Positions 6,527-15,368 of a stretch of DNA of 48,353 bases are shown here, piece by piece. Origin of the DNA: Pseudomonas frederiksbergensis. GTDB lineage: Bacteria; Pseudomonadota; Gammaproteobacteria; Pseudomonadales; Pseudomonadaceae. The notes beneath the pieces were generated by a model, which worked only from the letters and a program-made list of their open reading frames with translations, did no database searches and had not been told where the DNA came from. Location: the NCBI RefSeq assembly GCF_003732705.1, contig NZ_MOBR01000044.1, positions 1 through 48,353 of the forward strand, read 5' to 3'. The position numbers were made by a program, and so were the translations under genes. Each line of letters starts with the position of its first letter. Position 1 is the first letter of the stretch.

Positions 6527-8944
6527 TCAGAACAATATTTTCGCCACATCCGCAAAACGCTTGGCGAAGTGCACGGTAATCCCTTCCTTCAGATAGTCCG
6601 GCAATTCCTCGAAGCTGCCACGGTTCGGCTCTGGCAGGATCAGTTCAAAGATCTTCTGCCGCCGCGCCGCGATCACCTTCTCACGCACCCCGCCAATCGG
6701 CAGTACATGCCCGGTCAACGTCAGTTCGCCGGTCATGGCGATGCCTTTTTTCGGTGCCTGGTTACGGGCCAGGGACAGCAGGGCGCTGGCCATGGTCACG
6801 CCGGCGCTCGGGCCGTCTTTCGGGGTGGCGCCTTCCGGCACGTGGAGGTGGACGAAGGCTTCGTCGAAGAACTTCGGATCACCGCCAAACGACTTCAGGT
6901 TGGAGCTGACGTAGCTGTAGGCGATTTCCGCCGACTCTTTCATCACGTCGCCCAATTGCCCGGTGAGTTTGAAGCCACGGTTGAGCGTGTGAATCCGCGT
7001 CGCTTCAATCGGCAGGGTCGCGCCGCCCATGCTGGTCCAGGCCAGCCCGGTGATGACGCCGGTGCCGGACAGCACCTGCTCGTTGCGGAACACCGGATGA
7101 CCGAGCGAGGCTTCCAGGTCTTTGGGGCCGATCTTGATCACGGCTTTCGGCTCGTCGATCAACTTGACCACGGCTTTGCGCACCAGCTTGCCCAGTTCTT
7201 TTTCCAAGTGGCGCACCCCGGCTTCACGGGCATATCCATCGATCAATGCTTTCAACGCGCTGTCGCTGATGCTCAGGCTGCCTTTCGACACGCCGGCCTT
7301 CTCCAGTTGCTTGGGCCACAGGTGACGCTTGGCGATGGCGATTTTTTCTTCGGTGATGTATCCCGACAGGCGAATCACTTCCATCCGGTCCAGCAACGGG
7401 CCGGGGATCGAGTCCAGGGTGTTGGCGGTGCAGACGAACAGCACTTTCGACAGGTCCAGGCGCAGGTCCAGATAGTGGTCGAGGAATTCGACGTTCTGTT
7501 CCGGGTCGAGGGTTTCCAGCAGCGCCGAGGCCGGGTCGCCCTGGTAGCTCTGGCCCATCTTGTCGATCTCGTCGAGCATGATCACCGGGTTCATCACTTC
7601 GACGTCTTTCAACGCCTGCACGAGTTTGCCCGGTTGTGCGCCGATGTAGGTGCGGCGATGACCCTTGATCTCGGCCTCGTCGCGCATGCCACCCAGGCTA
7701 AAACGGTAGAACGGGCGACCGAGGGATTCGGCGATGGACTTGCCGACGCTGGTCTTGCCCACGCCCGGCGGACCCACCAGCAGCACGATGGAGCCGCTGA
7801 TCTCGCCTTTATAGGCACCGACCGCGAGGAATTCGAGGATGCGGTCCTTGATGTCATCGAGGCCTGCGTGGTGTTTGTCCAGCACCTTGCGCGCGTGCTT
7901 GAGGTCGAGTTTGTCCTCGCCATACACGCCCCACGGCACCGATGTCGCCCAGTCGAGGTAATTGCGGGTGACCGCGTACTCCGGCGAACCGGTTTCGAGG
8001 ATCGACAGCTTGTTCATTTCCTCTTCGACGCGTTTCTGCGCCTGAGGCGGCAACACTTTGCCTTCCAGGCGTTGCTCGAACTGCTCGATGTCGGCGCTGC
8101 GATCATCCTTGGTCAGCCCCAGTTCCTGCTGGATGACCTTGAGCTGTTCCTTGAGGAAGAACTCGCGCTGATGCTCGCCGATCTTGCGGTTCACTTCGGC
8201 GGAGATTTCTTTCTGCAGGCGCGCAACTTCGACTTCTTTGCGCAGCATTGGCAGGACTTTTTCCATGCGCTTGAGCATTGGCACGCAGTCGAGCACTTCC
8301 TGCAACTCGCCACCGGTGGCGGACGTGAGCGCGGCGGCGAAGTCAGTCAGCGGCGATGGATCGTTGGGGCTGAAGCGGTTGAGGTAATTCTTCAACTCTT
8401 CGCTGTACAGCGGGTTGAGCGGCAGCAGTTCCTTGATCGCATTGATCAGCGCCATGCCGTAGGCCTTGACCTCGTCAGTCGGTTCGGTGGGCTGATGCGG
8501 GTATTCGACTTCCACCAGATACGGCGGTCGATGGTGCTTGAGCCAGGTCTTGATGCGCACCCGGGTCAGGCCCTGGGCGACGAACTGCAATTTGCCGTTT
8601 TCACGACTGGCGTGGTGCACCTTGACCAGGGTGCCGTACTCCGGCAGCGCGGCGGTATCGAAATGGCGCGGATCTTCCTGGGGCGTGTCCATATAGAACA
8701 GGGCCAGGGAGTGATGATCGGATTTGCTCACCAGGTCCAGTGTTTCAGCCCACGGTTCTTCATTGACGATCACCGGCAGCACTTGGGCCGGGAAGAACGG
8801 GCGATTGTGGATCGGGATGATGTAAACCTTGTCCGGCAGGTTCTGGCCAGGCAGGGCAAGGCCTTTACCGGTGGAATGGTGTTCGATGTGGTCTGTTTCG
8901 GCGTATTCGCTCGGGTCTTCAGGAAATTCTTGCTGGTCGCTCAT
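6527..8944 (-). CDS. lon: ATP-dependent Lon protease, second (AsrA-type) paralog
   Basis: An 805-residue cytoplasmic AAA+ serine protease that degrades damaged and regulatory proteins. Domains in order: N-terminal LON substrate domain (about 40-240), coiled-coil (about 240-330), ATPase with Walker A GPPGVGK397T and Walker B IMLDEIDK, and the C-terminal protease with catalytic S713 (PKDGPSAG) and K756 (VREKV). The Ser-Lys spacing of 43 matches E. coli Lon. The housekeeping pseudomonad lon normally sits beside clpX and hupB; neither is here, and the N-terminus resembles P. aeruginosa AsrA (PA0779), so this is most likely the second Lon. The ATG at 8944 is preferred over one 15 bases upstream. 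A sigma-32-like promoter lies just upstream. Confidence 0.95.
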   Translation of the reverse strand: MSDQQEFPEDPSEYAETDHIEHHSTGKGLALPGQNLPDKVYIIPIHNRPFFPAQVLPVIVNEEPWAETLDLVSKSDHHSLALFYMDTPQEDPRHFDTAALPEYGTLVKVHHASRENGKLQFVAQGLTRVRIKTWLKHHRPPYLVEVEYPHQPTEPTDEVKAYGMALINAIKELLPLNPLYSEELKNYLNRFSPNDPSPLTDFAAALTSATGGELQEVLDCVPMLKRMEKVLPMLRKEVEVARLQKEISAEVNRKIGEHQREFFLKEQLKVIQQELGLTKDDRSADIEQFEQRLEGKVLPPQAQKRVEEEMNKLSILETGSPEYAVTRNYLDWATSVPWGVYGEDKLDLKHARKVLDKHHAGLDDIKDRILEFLAVGAYKGEISGSIVLLVGPPGVGKTSVGKSIAESLGRPFYRFSLGGMRDEAEIKGHRRTYIGAQPGKLVQALKDVEVMNPVIMLDEIDKMGQSYQGDPASALLETLDPEQNVEFLDHYLDLRLDLSKVLFVCTANTLDSIPGPLLDRMEVIRLSGYITEEKIAIAKRHLWPKQLEKAGVSKGSLSISDSALKALIDGYAREAGVRHLEKELGKLVRKAVVKLIDEPKAVIKIGPKDLEASLGHPVFRNEQVLSGTGVITGLAWTSMGGATLPIEATRIHTLNRGFKLTGQLGDVMKESAEIAYSYVSSNLKSFGGDPKFFDEAFVHLHVPEGATPKDGPSAGVTMASALLSLARNQAPKKGIAMTGELTLTGHVLPIGGVREKVIAARRQKIFELILPEPNRGSFEELPDYLKEGITVHFAKRFADVAKILF

Positions 8945-8974
8945 GGGGCACCTGCGCAATGGGGTATGGGTCTT

Positions 8975-9002
8975 AGATGGGGCAGGTGGGGGGTGGTTTC
9001 AA
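8975..9002 (-). promoter_or_regulatory. Heat-shock (sigma-32 type) promoter of lon
   Basis: On the minus strand the sequence is TTGAAA (8997-9002), a 14-base spacer, then CCCCATCT (8975-8982). This matches the sigma-32 consensus CTTGAAA-N11-16-CCCCATNT except for the first C, which is A. The expected leader to the ATG at 8944 is only about 20-25 bases. This fits AsrA being part of the heat-shock regulon. Confidence 0.8.
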
Positions 9003-9123
9003 TGGCAATGGATATTTCAGGGTGTGTGTTCAGGGTTTTGACAGGTCATTGGCCTGAGGAATACCGCTCCCACAGGGGATCAGTGGTGTATTGAAGATTG
9101 CGTTCATTTCGCATCCACAAAAA

Positions 9124-9151
9124 AAGGCGACCCCCTCACAGGAGTCGCCTT
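9124..9151 (-). terminator. Rho-independent terminator of gcd
   Basis: An 8-bp stem (AAGGCGAC with GTCGCCTT) and a 12-base loop, followed on the minus strand by seven T residues. It starts 21 bases past the gcd stop. A short half-REP (CGCTCCCACAGGGG) lies at about 9066-9079, between this terminator and the lon promoter. Confidence 0.9.
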
Positions 9152-9171
9152 CGTTTAACCGCCGCTAAAAC

Positions 9172-11583
9172 TTACTCGGGCAGTTTGTAAGCGATCACAT
9201 AGTCGCCCATTTTGGTGCCCAGCGAGCCGTGGCCGCCAACAACGAGCAATACGTACTGTTTGCCGTCCTTGCCGGTGTAGGTCATCGGTGTGGCTTGGCC
9301 GCCGGCCGGCAGGCGCGACTTCCACAGTTCCTTGCCGCTATTGACGTCATAGGCGCGCAGGTACTGGTCCAGGGTGCCACTGAGGAAGCCGACGCCGCCC
9401 GCGGTGACGATCGAGCCGCCCATGCTTGGCACGCCGATCGGCAGGCCGATAGGCACTGGCGAGCTGTCGCGGCTGGTGCCGTTTTTGCGCTTCCACACCA
9501 CTTTGTTGGTGGTCAGGTCGATACCGGTGACATAGCCCCAGGCCGGGGCCTGGCACGGTACGCCGAACGGCGACATGAACGGGTGCATGGTCACGGCGTA
9601 GGGCGCACCGGTGTTGGGCTGGATGCCAGCGGTTTCGCTTTCGCGCTTGCTGTCAGCCGCCACTTCGGCGCGGGGGATCATTTTCGAGACGAACGCCATG
9701 TAGTTCGGGCTGGTGAACAGCAGTTGGCGAACCGGATCGACCGACACGCTGCCCCAGTTGAACACACCGACGTTACCCGGATAGACCAGGCTGCCCTGCA
9801 ACGACGGCGGGGTGTACTGACCTTCGTAACGCAGTTCCTTGAACTGGATGCGGCAGAGCATCTGGTCGAACGGGCTGGCGCCCCACATGGCTTTTTCGGT
9901 CAGTTCCGGGGCCAGCAGGTTGAGGTCCGAACGGGCCTGGGTCGGGGCGGTATGGTCGCCCTTGACCGCGCCTTGTGGCACCGCAATTTCACGAATCGGC
10001 ACAATCGGCGTGCCATCGCGACGGTCCAGCACATACAGGCTGCCCTGCTTGGTCGGTGCGATCACTGCCGGCTTCACGCCGTCGGCGGTTTTCAGGTCCA
10101 GCAGGGTTGGCTGGCTGCCGACGTCCATGTCCCACAGGTCATGGTGAGTGAACTGGTAGTTCCAGCGCACCTTGCCGGTAGCCAAATCGAGAGCAACGAG
10201 GCCGGCGCTGAATTTCTCGGCGCCTGGCATGCGGTCGCCACCGTACTGGTCAGGCATCTGGTTGCCCAATGGCAGGTAAACCATGCCGAGTTTCTCGTCG
10301 ACGCTGGCCAGGGACCACATGTTCGGCGAGTTGCGGGTGTAGGTTTTGCCCGGTGCCAACGGCTCGGTTGCGTCCGGGTTGCCGCTGTCCCAGTTCCAGA
10401 CCAGATGACCGTCATGCACATCGAACGCACGGATCACGCCGGAAGGCTCGTTGGTCGATTCGTTGTCGGTGACGTGACCGCCCATGATCACCAGGTCGCG
10501 GGTAATCGCGGCCGGGGACGTGGCGTAGTAACCACCGGCAGTGAACGGGCCGATGCCCTGAGTCAGGTCAACCACGCCGTTAGTGCCAAAGCCTTCGCAG
10601 ACCTTGCCGGTGTCAGCGTTGATCGCGATCAGGCGTGCATCGGCGGTCGGCAGGTACAGACGACGCGGGCAGGCCTGGGCGACGGCTTTACCGGCTTCGG
10701 AGACAACGGCGGCCGAGGCGTTGCCTGCTTGGGCGTAGGCATTCTCGTCGTAGTAAGAGACGCCGCGGCAGGTCATGTGGGCGAAGCCCTTGAAGCCTAC
10801 CGGGCTCTTGATCTGCGGGTCGAAGCGCCACAGTTCCTTGCCGGTGTCCGGGTCCAGCGCCAACACTTTGCTGTGAGCAGTGCAGGCATAGATCATGCCG
10901 TTGACCTTCAGCGGGGTGTTTTCGTTGGTCAGCTCCACCGGGTCATCGGCGGTCGGCAGGTCGCCGGTCTGGATACGCCAGGCTTCCTGCAACTTGCCGA
11001 CGTTGGCCGGGGTGATCTGTTTCAGCGGCGAGTAGCGGTCACCGAATTCGGTGCGGCCATAGGCCTGCCAATCGCCGTCGGGCATGGCCGGGGCGGTGCT
11101 GGTCAGGTCGGTGGTGTCGCGGCCCAACTCGCCGAAGATTTCATTCGGATGGGTGAATTGACTGGCCACGGCAGTGGCGCCCGCCAACACCACCGCCACG
11201 CTCAACGCAGCGGTGCCCAACGGTGCGGCGCCATCGCGCAGCAACGGACGGCGGAACCACGGCAACAACAAAACCACACCCAGCGCAAACCACAGCGACA
11301 GACGCGGCACCAGTTGCCACCAATCGAGGCCGATTTCCCACAACGCCCACACGGTACTGGCGAACAGCACCAGTGCGTAGAGGCCCAGCGCCGCGCGACG
11401 GGCGGCAATCAACAACACGCCGCTCAGTGCGAAGCCGATACCGGCCAGCAGGTAATACAGCGAGCCGCCAAGCATGCTCAGCTTGATCCCTCCGGCCAGC
11501 ATGGCCAGGCCCATTAGCAGAAGCAGGATGCCGAGCAGGCTCGGCAGCAGACGGCTTCGACTCAAAGCACCATCAGTGCTCAT
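9172..11583 (-). CDS. gcd: Membrane-bound PQQ-dependent glucose dehydrogenase
   Basis: Oxidises glucose to gluconolactone in the periplasm and passes electrons to ubiquinone. This is the entry step of the direct oxidative route in pseudomonads and the main source of gluconic acid for phosphate solubilisation. The 803-residue protein has about five N-terminal membrane segments (residues 1-150) followed by an eight-bladed PQQ propeller beginning near DWQAYGRTEFGDRYSPL. Repeated blade motifs such as ALDPDTGKELWRFD and ALDLATGKVRWNYQ are visible. The C-terminus GGHGSLGTKMGDYVIAY is typical of Gcd. The ATG at 11583 follows GGAGAA. The porin OprB gene lies upstream on the same strand, separated by a REP pair, so glucose import and oxidation are clustered. 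Confidence 0.97.
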   Translation of the reverse strand: MSTDGALSRSRLLPSLLGILLLLMGLAMLAGGIKLSMLGGSLYYLLAGIGFALSGVLLIAARRAALGLYALVLFASTVWALWEIGLDWWQLVPRLSLWFALGVVLLLPWFRRPLLRDGAAPLGTAALSVAVVLAGATAVASQFTHPNEIFGELGRDTTDLTSTAPAMPDGDWQAYGRTEFGDRYSPLKQITPANVGKLQEAWRIQTGDLPTADDPVELTNENTPLKVNGMIYACTAHSKVLALDPDTGKELWRFDPQIKSPVGFKGFAHMTCRGVSYYDENAYAQAGNASAAVVSEAGKAVAQACPRRLYLPTADARLIAINADTGKVCEGFGTNGVVDLTQGIGPFTAGGYYATSPAAITRDLVIMGGHVTDNESTNEPSGVIRAFDVHDGHLVWNWDSGNPDATEPLAPGKTYTRNSPNMWSLASVDEKLGMVYLPLGNQMPDQYGGDRMPGAEKFSAGLVALDLATGKVRWNYQFTHHDLWDMDVGSQPTLLDLKTADGVKPAVIAPTKQGSLYVLDRRDGTPIVPIREIAVPQGAVKGDHTAPTQARSDLNLLAPELTEKAMWGASPFDQMLCRIQFKELRYEGQYTPPSLQGSLVYPGNVGVFNWGSVSVDPVRQLLFTSPNYMAFVSKMIPRAEVAADSKRESETAGIQPNTGAPYAVTMHPFMSPFGVPCQAPAWGYVTGIDLTTNKVVWKRKNGTSRDSSPVPIGLPIGVPSMGGSIVTAGGVGFLSGTLDQYLRAYDVNSGKELWKSRLPAGGQATPMTYTGKDGKQYVLLVVGGHGSLGTKMGDYVIAYKLPE

Positions 11584-11680
11584 AGTGTGGTTCTCCGTGA
11601 CGTTTTAAGTAGTCCCGCGCAAGTTCACTGTAGATGACGATCTGGCGTGGGCATGGTTCAGTTATAAAAGTGAAACTATC

Positions 11681-11778
11681 CCTGTAGGAGCGAGGCTTGC
11701 CCGCGAAGGCGTCGGCACATCCAACATTTATGTCGACTGACACGCCGTCTTCGCGGGCAAGCCTCGCTCCTACAGGGG
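11681..11778. repeat. Paired REP hairpin (GTAGGAGCGAGGCTTGCCCGCGAAG type)
   Basis: Two inverted REP units separated by about 45 bases form a long imperfect hairpin between oprB and gcd. The subtype with GGCTTGCCCGCGAAG also gives the half-copy at 2197-2222. It may set relative expression of oprB and gcd by termination or mRNA stabilisation; that role is inferred. Confidence 0.9.
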
Positions 11779-11792
11779 GTGTGTGGTGTGGG

Positions 11793-13175
11793 TTAGAACG
11801 ACGAGGTGATTTTGATCCCGCCAATCAGTGCGTCATCGACCTGGTCCACGCCACCGGGGTGACGGATGTATTGCAGGTTCGGGCGCACGGTCAGCCAATT
11901 GGTCACGTGCACGCCGTAATAGAGTTCGGCGCTGTATTCGGTGTCTTGCGGCGGCAGGAACGACGGATCGTCATAGTCGTAGACCGCGCGGGCCTGGTTG
12001 GTCGCCTCGGCGTTCTTGCGATAGGCCGGGTTAACGTGGACGCGGGCCAGGGCAAATCCGATATCGTCCTTGGCGCGGGCATCGAACAGGCCTTTGTAGA
12101 CGACGCCAGCCTGGACGTAGTTGTCGATCGCATTGGTCTTTTTGTCGTGCATCGTGCCGTTGGCGAACACGCTCAAGCCACGGGAGTTGTCGCTGGCGCG
12201 GCTGGTGATCTGCTGCTGCACACCGAGCCATACACCGTGCTTGCTCGACGCGCTGCGGTAAGCCTCGCCACTCAGGGCGGCGGGCTGGCCATTACTGTCC
12301 TTGTAGGCGTCGGTAGCCTTGGCGTTGCTGTAGTAATAACCGGCGCGGTACTCGCCCGGCAGGCCATTGAGCTTGGGCGTCCACACCAACTCAATCGGCA
12401 AAATCGCGCCTTGGGTGCCGCTGCCGCTGAGCTTGAAACCATTGCCGCGATCCAGGTTGGATGGGTTCTGTTCGTAGGCGCCGACCTGCGCGTACAGCTC
12501 GGGGGTCAGGTGATATTTGACCCGCATCGCCCACTGACTGACCGGCCAGTTGTACCAGATGCCGCCGACCCAGTTGCCGACTTGCGAGCCGCAGAACGCC
12601 AGGTTCTGGAAGTCGCAGGGGAAGCTGTTGAAGTCTTCGCCTTCACCAAAGCGGCCGACCTTGATGTCGAGCTTCTGGTCGAAGAATTTCTGCTGGTACC
12701 ACATCTGCGTCAGGCGCCAGGTTTGGCCACGGCCCCAGACTTCCTGGGCCGAAGTGAAACCACCGACCCGTGGATCGTTGATCCGGTCGTTGCTGATGTT
12801 GTTGCCGTTGCGTTCGGTGATGGTCAGCTGAAATTCAGCATCGTCCCAGCCCAGGATCTTCTGCAAATCCAGGTGCGTGCCGAGGCCGAACTGGTCGCTG
12901 TAGCGCGCCGTGCGATCGTGGTCATAGCCGCCGTGCAGGTTGCTGCCCATTTCGCCGGTGTAATCGACTTTGAAGTCATAGCCTTTTTCCGCAAGTTCGG
13001 TGCGCGTACCGTTCCAGTCGCCGAACATCCACTTCGAGTCGCTATCGAAGGCCGGGGCCGCGTGTACACAGGTAGCGAGGCCGAAGGCACTGAGGCCGCC
13101 GATCAGGTTCAGGGCTTTTCGGTGGGCCACAGGGGTGGAGACAGCGCTGTCTCGCGGAGTTGGAAAGTCGGGCAT
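11793..13175 (-). CDS. oprB: Carbohydrate-selective outer-membrane porin OprB
   Basis: Forms the glucose-inducible outer-membrane channel. The protein is 460 residues from the ATG at 13175. A signal peptide ends near CVHAAPAF (about residue 42) and the mature beta-barrel begins FDSDSKWMFGDWNGTRTEL, the usual OprB start. The terminal residue is Phe, as expected for an outer-membrane barrel. Paired cysteines occur at F-P-C-D-F and A-F-C-G-S. The first 18 residues before the hydrophobic core are unusually long and no clear Shine-Dalgarno precedes the ATG, so the exact start is uncertain. It lies upstream of gcd on the same strand. Confidence 0.95.
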   Translation of the reverse strand: MPDFPTPRDSAVSTPVAHRKALNLIGGLSAFGLATCVHAAPAFDSDSKWMFGDWNGTRTELAEKGYDFKVDYTGEMGSNLHGGYDHDRTARYSDQFGLGTHLDLQKILGWDDAEFQLTITERNGNNISNDRINDPRVGGFTSAQEVWGRGQTWRLTQMWYQQKFFDQKLDIKVGRFGEGEDFNSFPCDFQNLAFCGSQVGNWVGGIWYNWPVSQWAMRVKYHLTPELYAQVGAYEQNPSNLDRGNGFKLSGSGTQGAILPIELVWTPKLNGLPGEYRAGYYYSNAKATDAYKDSNGQPAALSGEAYRSASSKHGVWLGVQQQITSRASDNSRGLSVFANGTMHDKKTNAIDNYVQAGVVYKGLFDARAKDDIGFALARVHVNPAYRKNAEATNQARAVYDYDDPSFLPPQDTEYSAELYYGVHVTNWLTVRPNLQYIRHPGGVDQVDDALIGGIKITSSF

Positions 13176-13578
13176 AAAGTAGAAATTCTTGATCTTTTTC
13201 TGGGGGGTGAACTGAACGCAGCGAGATGGAACGGGCAGTGAAGCGTTTCAGCTTAAGGACGGCAGGATAATGATCTGTAACAAAGAGAGAAAGCGCTTTT
13301 ACTGACATGCAGCTTTTCGGATTTGGTAATAGTCGGCTGCGACCCGTTGCCACAGGAGATTAACCGGTAAACCAATGCACAACCTGTAGGAGCAAAGCTT
13401 GCTCGCGATGACGGCTCAACATTCAGCATGGGTGGTGACTGACCCACCGCCATCGCGAGCAAGCTTTGCTCCTACGGGTGGTGGTGATTGGCCTACAGTT
13501 AACGGAGCGCTTCCACCCAACCAAACCCTCGGCTAAGGTGCGCGGCTTCTTTATTCTTTCTTCGCGCAAAGGCCCGGC
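13176..13578. other. Intergenic region upstream of oprB
   Basis: 403 bases between the divergent oprB and VF530 genes. It holds a paired REP hairpin at 13383-13478 and, presumably, the oprB promoter in the 200 bases next to 13175. I could not identify the promoter or a HexR/GltR operator with confidence. No credible gene is present. Confidence 0.6.
13383..13478. repeat. Paired REP hairpin (GTAGGAGCAAAGCTTGCTCGCGATG type)
   Basis: Two inverted units, CCTGTAGGAGCAAAGC... and ...GCTTTGCTCCTACGGG, around a 40-base centre. The same subtype recurs at 31845-31937 and 46219-46317. Confidence 0.9.
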
Positions 13579-13809
13579 ATGACCGAACAAAACACCAACC
13601 CGCTACACGGCGTGACCCTGGAACAGATCCTCAACGCCCTGGTTGAGCACTATGAATGGGCGGGGTTGGCCGAGCGTATCGATATTCGCTGTTTCAAGAG
13701 CGACCCGAGCATCAAGTCGAGCCTGACGTTCCTGCGCAAAACCCCGTGGGCGCGGGAGAAGGTCGAACGTCTTTACGTGAAGTTGATGCGCACCAAGCGT
13801 CCGGTCTGA
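13579..13809 (+). CDS. VF530 family DNA-binding protein (DUF2132)
   Basis: A 76-residue protein with the near-invariant VF530 sequence: NPLHGVTLEQ, then RIDIRCFKSDPSIKSSLTFL and RKTPWAREKVE. The family was defined from a Vibrio fischeri structure and is thought to bind DNA; the cellular role is not established. Full length. The next gene starts 2 bases after the stop, suggesting co-expression. Confidence 0.9.
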   Translation: MTEQNTNPLHGVTLEQILNALVEHYEWAGLAERIDIRCFKSDPSIKSSLTFLRKTPWAREKVERLYVKLMRTKRPV

Positions 13810-13811
13810 AC

Positions 13812-14456
13812 ATGCTGATCCCCTCTGCTGCGAGGCGTCGTTGTATAGCCGTGACGGCGGTGCTGGGCTGGGTTGGCTTGACGGTGCAGATGTACCTGAT
13901 TCTCGGCACCCGCTGGGAGATCGGCGCCAGCCTGCTGGGCGGATTGGTGAGTTTCTTCAGCTTCTTTACCGTGCTGAGCAACACGTTGGTCGCAGTCGTG
14001 TTGACCTGTGAACTGACCCCGCGCGAGTCGGTGGCGCGCCGCTGGTTTTTGCAGCCGTCGGTGAGCAGCGGCATCGCCGTGAGCATTGTTGTGGTCGCGC
14101 TCGCGTACAGCCTGTTGTTGCGCCATTTGTGGCATCCAGAAGGCTGGCAACTGCTGGCCGACGAGTTGCTGCACGACATCATGCCGCTGCTGTTTCTTAT
14201 TTATTGGTGGTGCTGCGTGCCCAAAGGTACGTTGCGCTGGCGGCATATCGGTTGGTGGGTGATTTACCCGCTGGTGTACTTCGCTTATGTGCTGCTGCGC
14301 GGGCATGTGCTGAGTGCTTATCCGTATCCGTTCATTGATGTGGGGGCGCTGGGTTATCCACAGGTGTTTCTCAATGCCGGGGGGATATTGGCGGGGTTTG
14401 TTGCGATTGCGGTGTTGGTGGTTGGGCTGGATCGCTGGCGAAAACCGAGTAGGTGA
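13812..14456 (+). CDS. Pr6Pr family integral membrane protein
   Basis: A 214-residue polytopic protein with about six membrane segments. The motif F-F-S-F-F-T-V-L-S-N-T (about residues 49-59), the L-L-H-D-I-M-P-L segment and Y-P-Y-P-F-I-D-V near the end are typical of the Pr6Pr family (FAR-17a/AIG1-like). In mammals relatives hydrolyse fatty-acid esters of hydroxy fatty acids. The bacterial function is unknown. The ATG at 13812 follows the VF530 stop closely. Confidence 0.85.
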   Translation: MLIPSAARRRCIAVTAVLGWVGLTVQMYLILGTRWEIGASLLGGLVSFFSFFTVLSNTLVAVVLTCELTPRESVARRWFLQPSVSSGIAVSIVVVALAYSLLLRHLWHPEGWQLLADELLHDIMPLLFLIYWWCCVPKGTLRWRHIGWWVIYPLVYFAYVLLRGHVLSAYPYPFIDVGALGYPQVFLNAGGILAGFVAIAVLVVGLDRWRKPSR

Positions 14457-14471
14457 ACACTGAAGATCAAA

Positions 14472-14562
14472 TGTGGGAGCGAGCTTGCTCGCGATAGCGG
14501 TGGTGCAGTCAACATGAATGTTGAATATCAAACCGCTATCGCGAGCAAGCTCGCTCCCACAG
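14472..14562. repeat. Paired REP hairpin between convergent genes
   Basis: The unit TGTGGGAGCGAGCTTGCTCGCGATAGCGG and its inverted copy lie between the convergent Pr6Pr and siderophore-reductase genes, directly after both stops. It probably substitutes for a bidirectional terminator. Confidence 0.9.
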
Positions 14563-14579
14563 GATTTTCGCAGGGACGA

Positions 14580-15368
14580 TTATTCCTCGTCGCTGCCCTC
14601 TGCCCGCCAGTAACCCACCGCTTTAACCAACTGCTCATCCAGCCCATGCTCATCGAGCAACACTCGGCGGATCTGCCGCGACACTTTGGTCTCAGTCGCC
14701 ACCCAGGCATACAGATTGCCGCTCGGTACCTGCAACTCTTTCACCGCGTTCAGCAGGTTGTTCTGGCCGCCGTCGCGCAAGACCCAGATCACCTGCACCT
14801 GCGCCGCGCTTTGCAGCTTCTGTTGTTCACCACCGTTTTCCACCTCGATGATCACCAGCGCGCGGCGATTGGCCGCCAGCCCTTCCAGGCGTCGGGCGAT
14901 GGCGGGCAGCGCGGTTTCATCGCCGATCAGCAAGTAGCTGTCGAAGATGTCCGGCACGATCATCGAGCCCCGTGGCCCGCCGATGTGCAGGAATTGTCCG
15001 GGCTGGGCCTGCTCGGCCCAGGTCGAGGCAGGGCCGTCGCCGTGCAGGACAAAATCGATGTCCAGTTCCAGCGTGTCCAGGTCGTAGCGCCGTGGCGTGT
15101 AATCGCGCATGGCCGGCAGCGGTTGATCGGTTTTACCGGCGCCCAGCACTAATGTTTCCAGCGCGGCGGTTTCTGCGGCGTTCTGTGGGAACAGCAGTTT
15201 GACGTGGTCGTCGGTGCCAAGGCTGACAAACCCCGCCAGCTCTGGCCCGCCGAGGGTAATGCGGCGCATGCGCGGGGTCAGGTCGACCACCCGCAGCACT
15301 TGCAACCGACGGCGTTTGATCTCGTGCATTACGCGGTGAATGGTCTGGTTTTCAAAAACGACATTCAT
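14580..15368 (-). CDS. Siderophore-interacting protein, NAD(P)H ferric-siderophore reductase
   Basis: A 262-residue cytoplasmic flavoprotein of the SIP (YqjH/ViuB) family. It reduces ferric siderophore complexes with NADPH to release iron. The FAD-binding barrel carries R88-D-Y-T-P-R-R-Y and the following nucleotide domain has Y-L-L-I-G-D-E-T-A-L-P-A-I at about 145-157. Both are family signatures. The start codon overlaps the stop of the upstream PadR-type regulator by 4 bp (ATGA). This is the same gene pairing as yqjI-yqjH in enterobacteria, which implies iron/nickel-responsive control. Confidence 0.93.
   Translation of the reverse strand: MNVVFENQTIHRVMHEIKRRRLQVLRVVDLTPRMRRITLGGPELAGFVSLGTDDHVKLLFPQNAAETAALETLVLGAGKTDQPLPAMRDYTPRRYDLDTLELDIDFVLHGDGPASTWAEQAQPGQFLHIGGPRGSMIVPDIFDSYLLIGDETALPAIARRLEGLAANRRALVIIEVENGGEQQKLQSAAQVQVIWVLRDGGQNNLLNAVKELQVPSGNLYAWVATETKVSRQIRRVLLDEHGLDEQLVKAVGYWRAEGSDEE

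Noticed and set aside
6473..9094. 873-codon open frame on the plus strand across lon
   Set aside because: Antisense shadow of a clear Lon gene in GC-rich DNA; the translation shows no domain and is rich in His, Arg and Gln as expected of such frames.
9229..11517. 762-codon open frame on the plus strand across gcd
   Set aside because: Shadow of gcd; no recognisable family and no ribosome-binding site.
11681..11778. CRISPR-like appearance of repeated hairpins through the window
   Set aside because: The repeats are dispersed inverted REP pairs in intergenic gaps, not regularly spaced direct repeats, and no cas genes are present.
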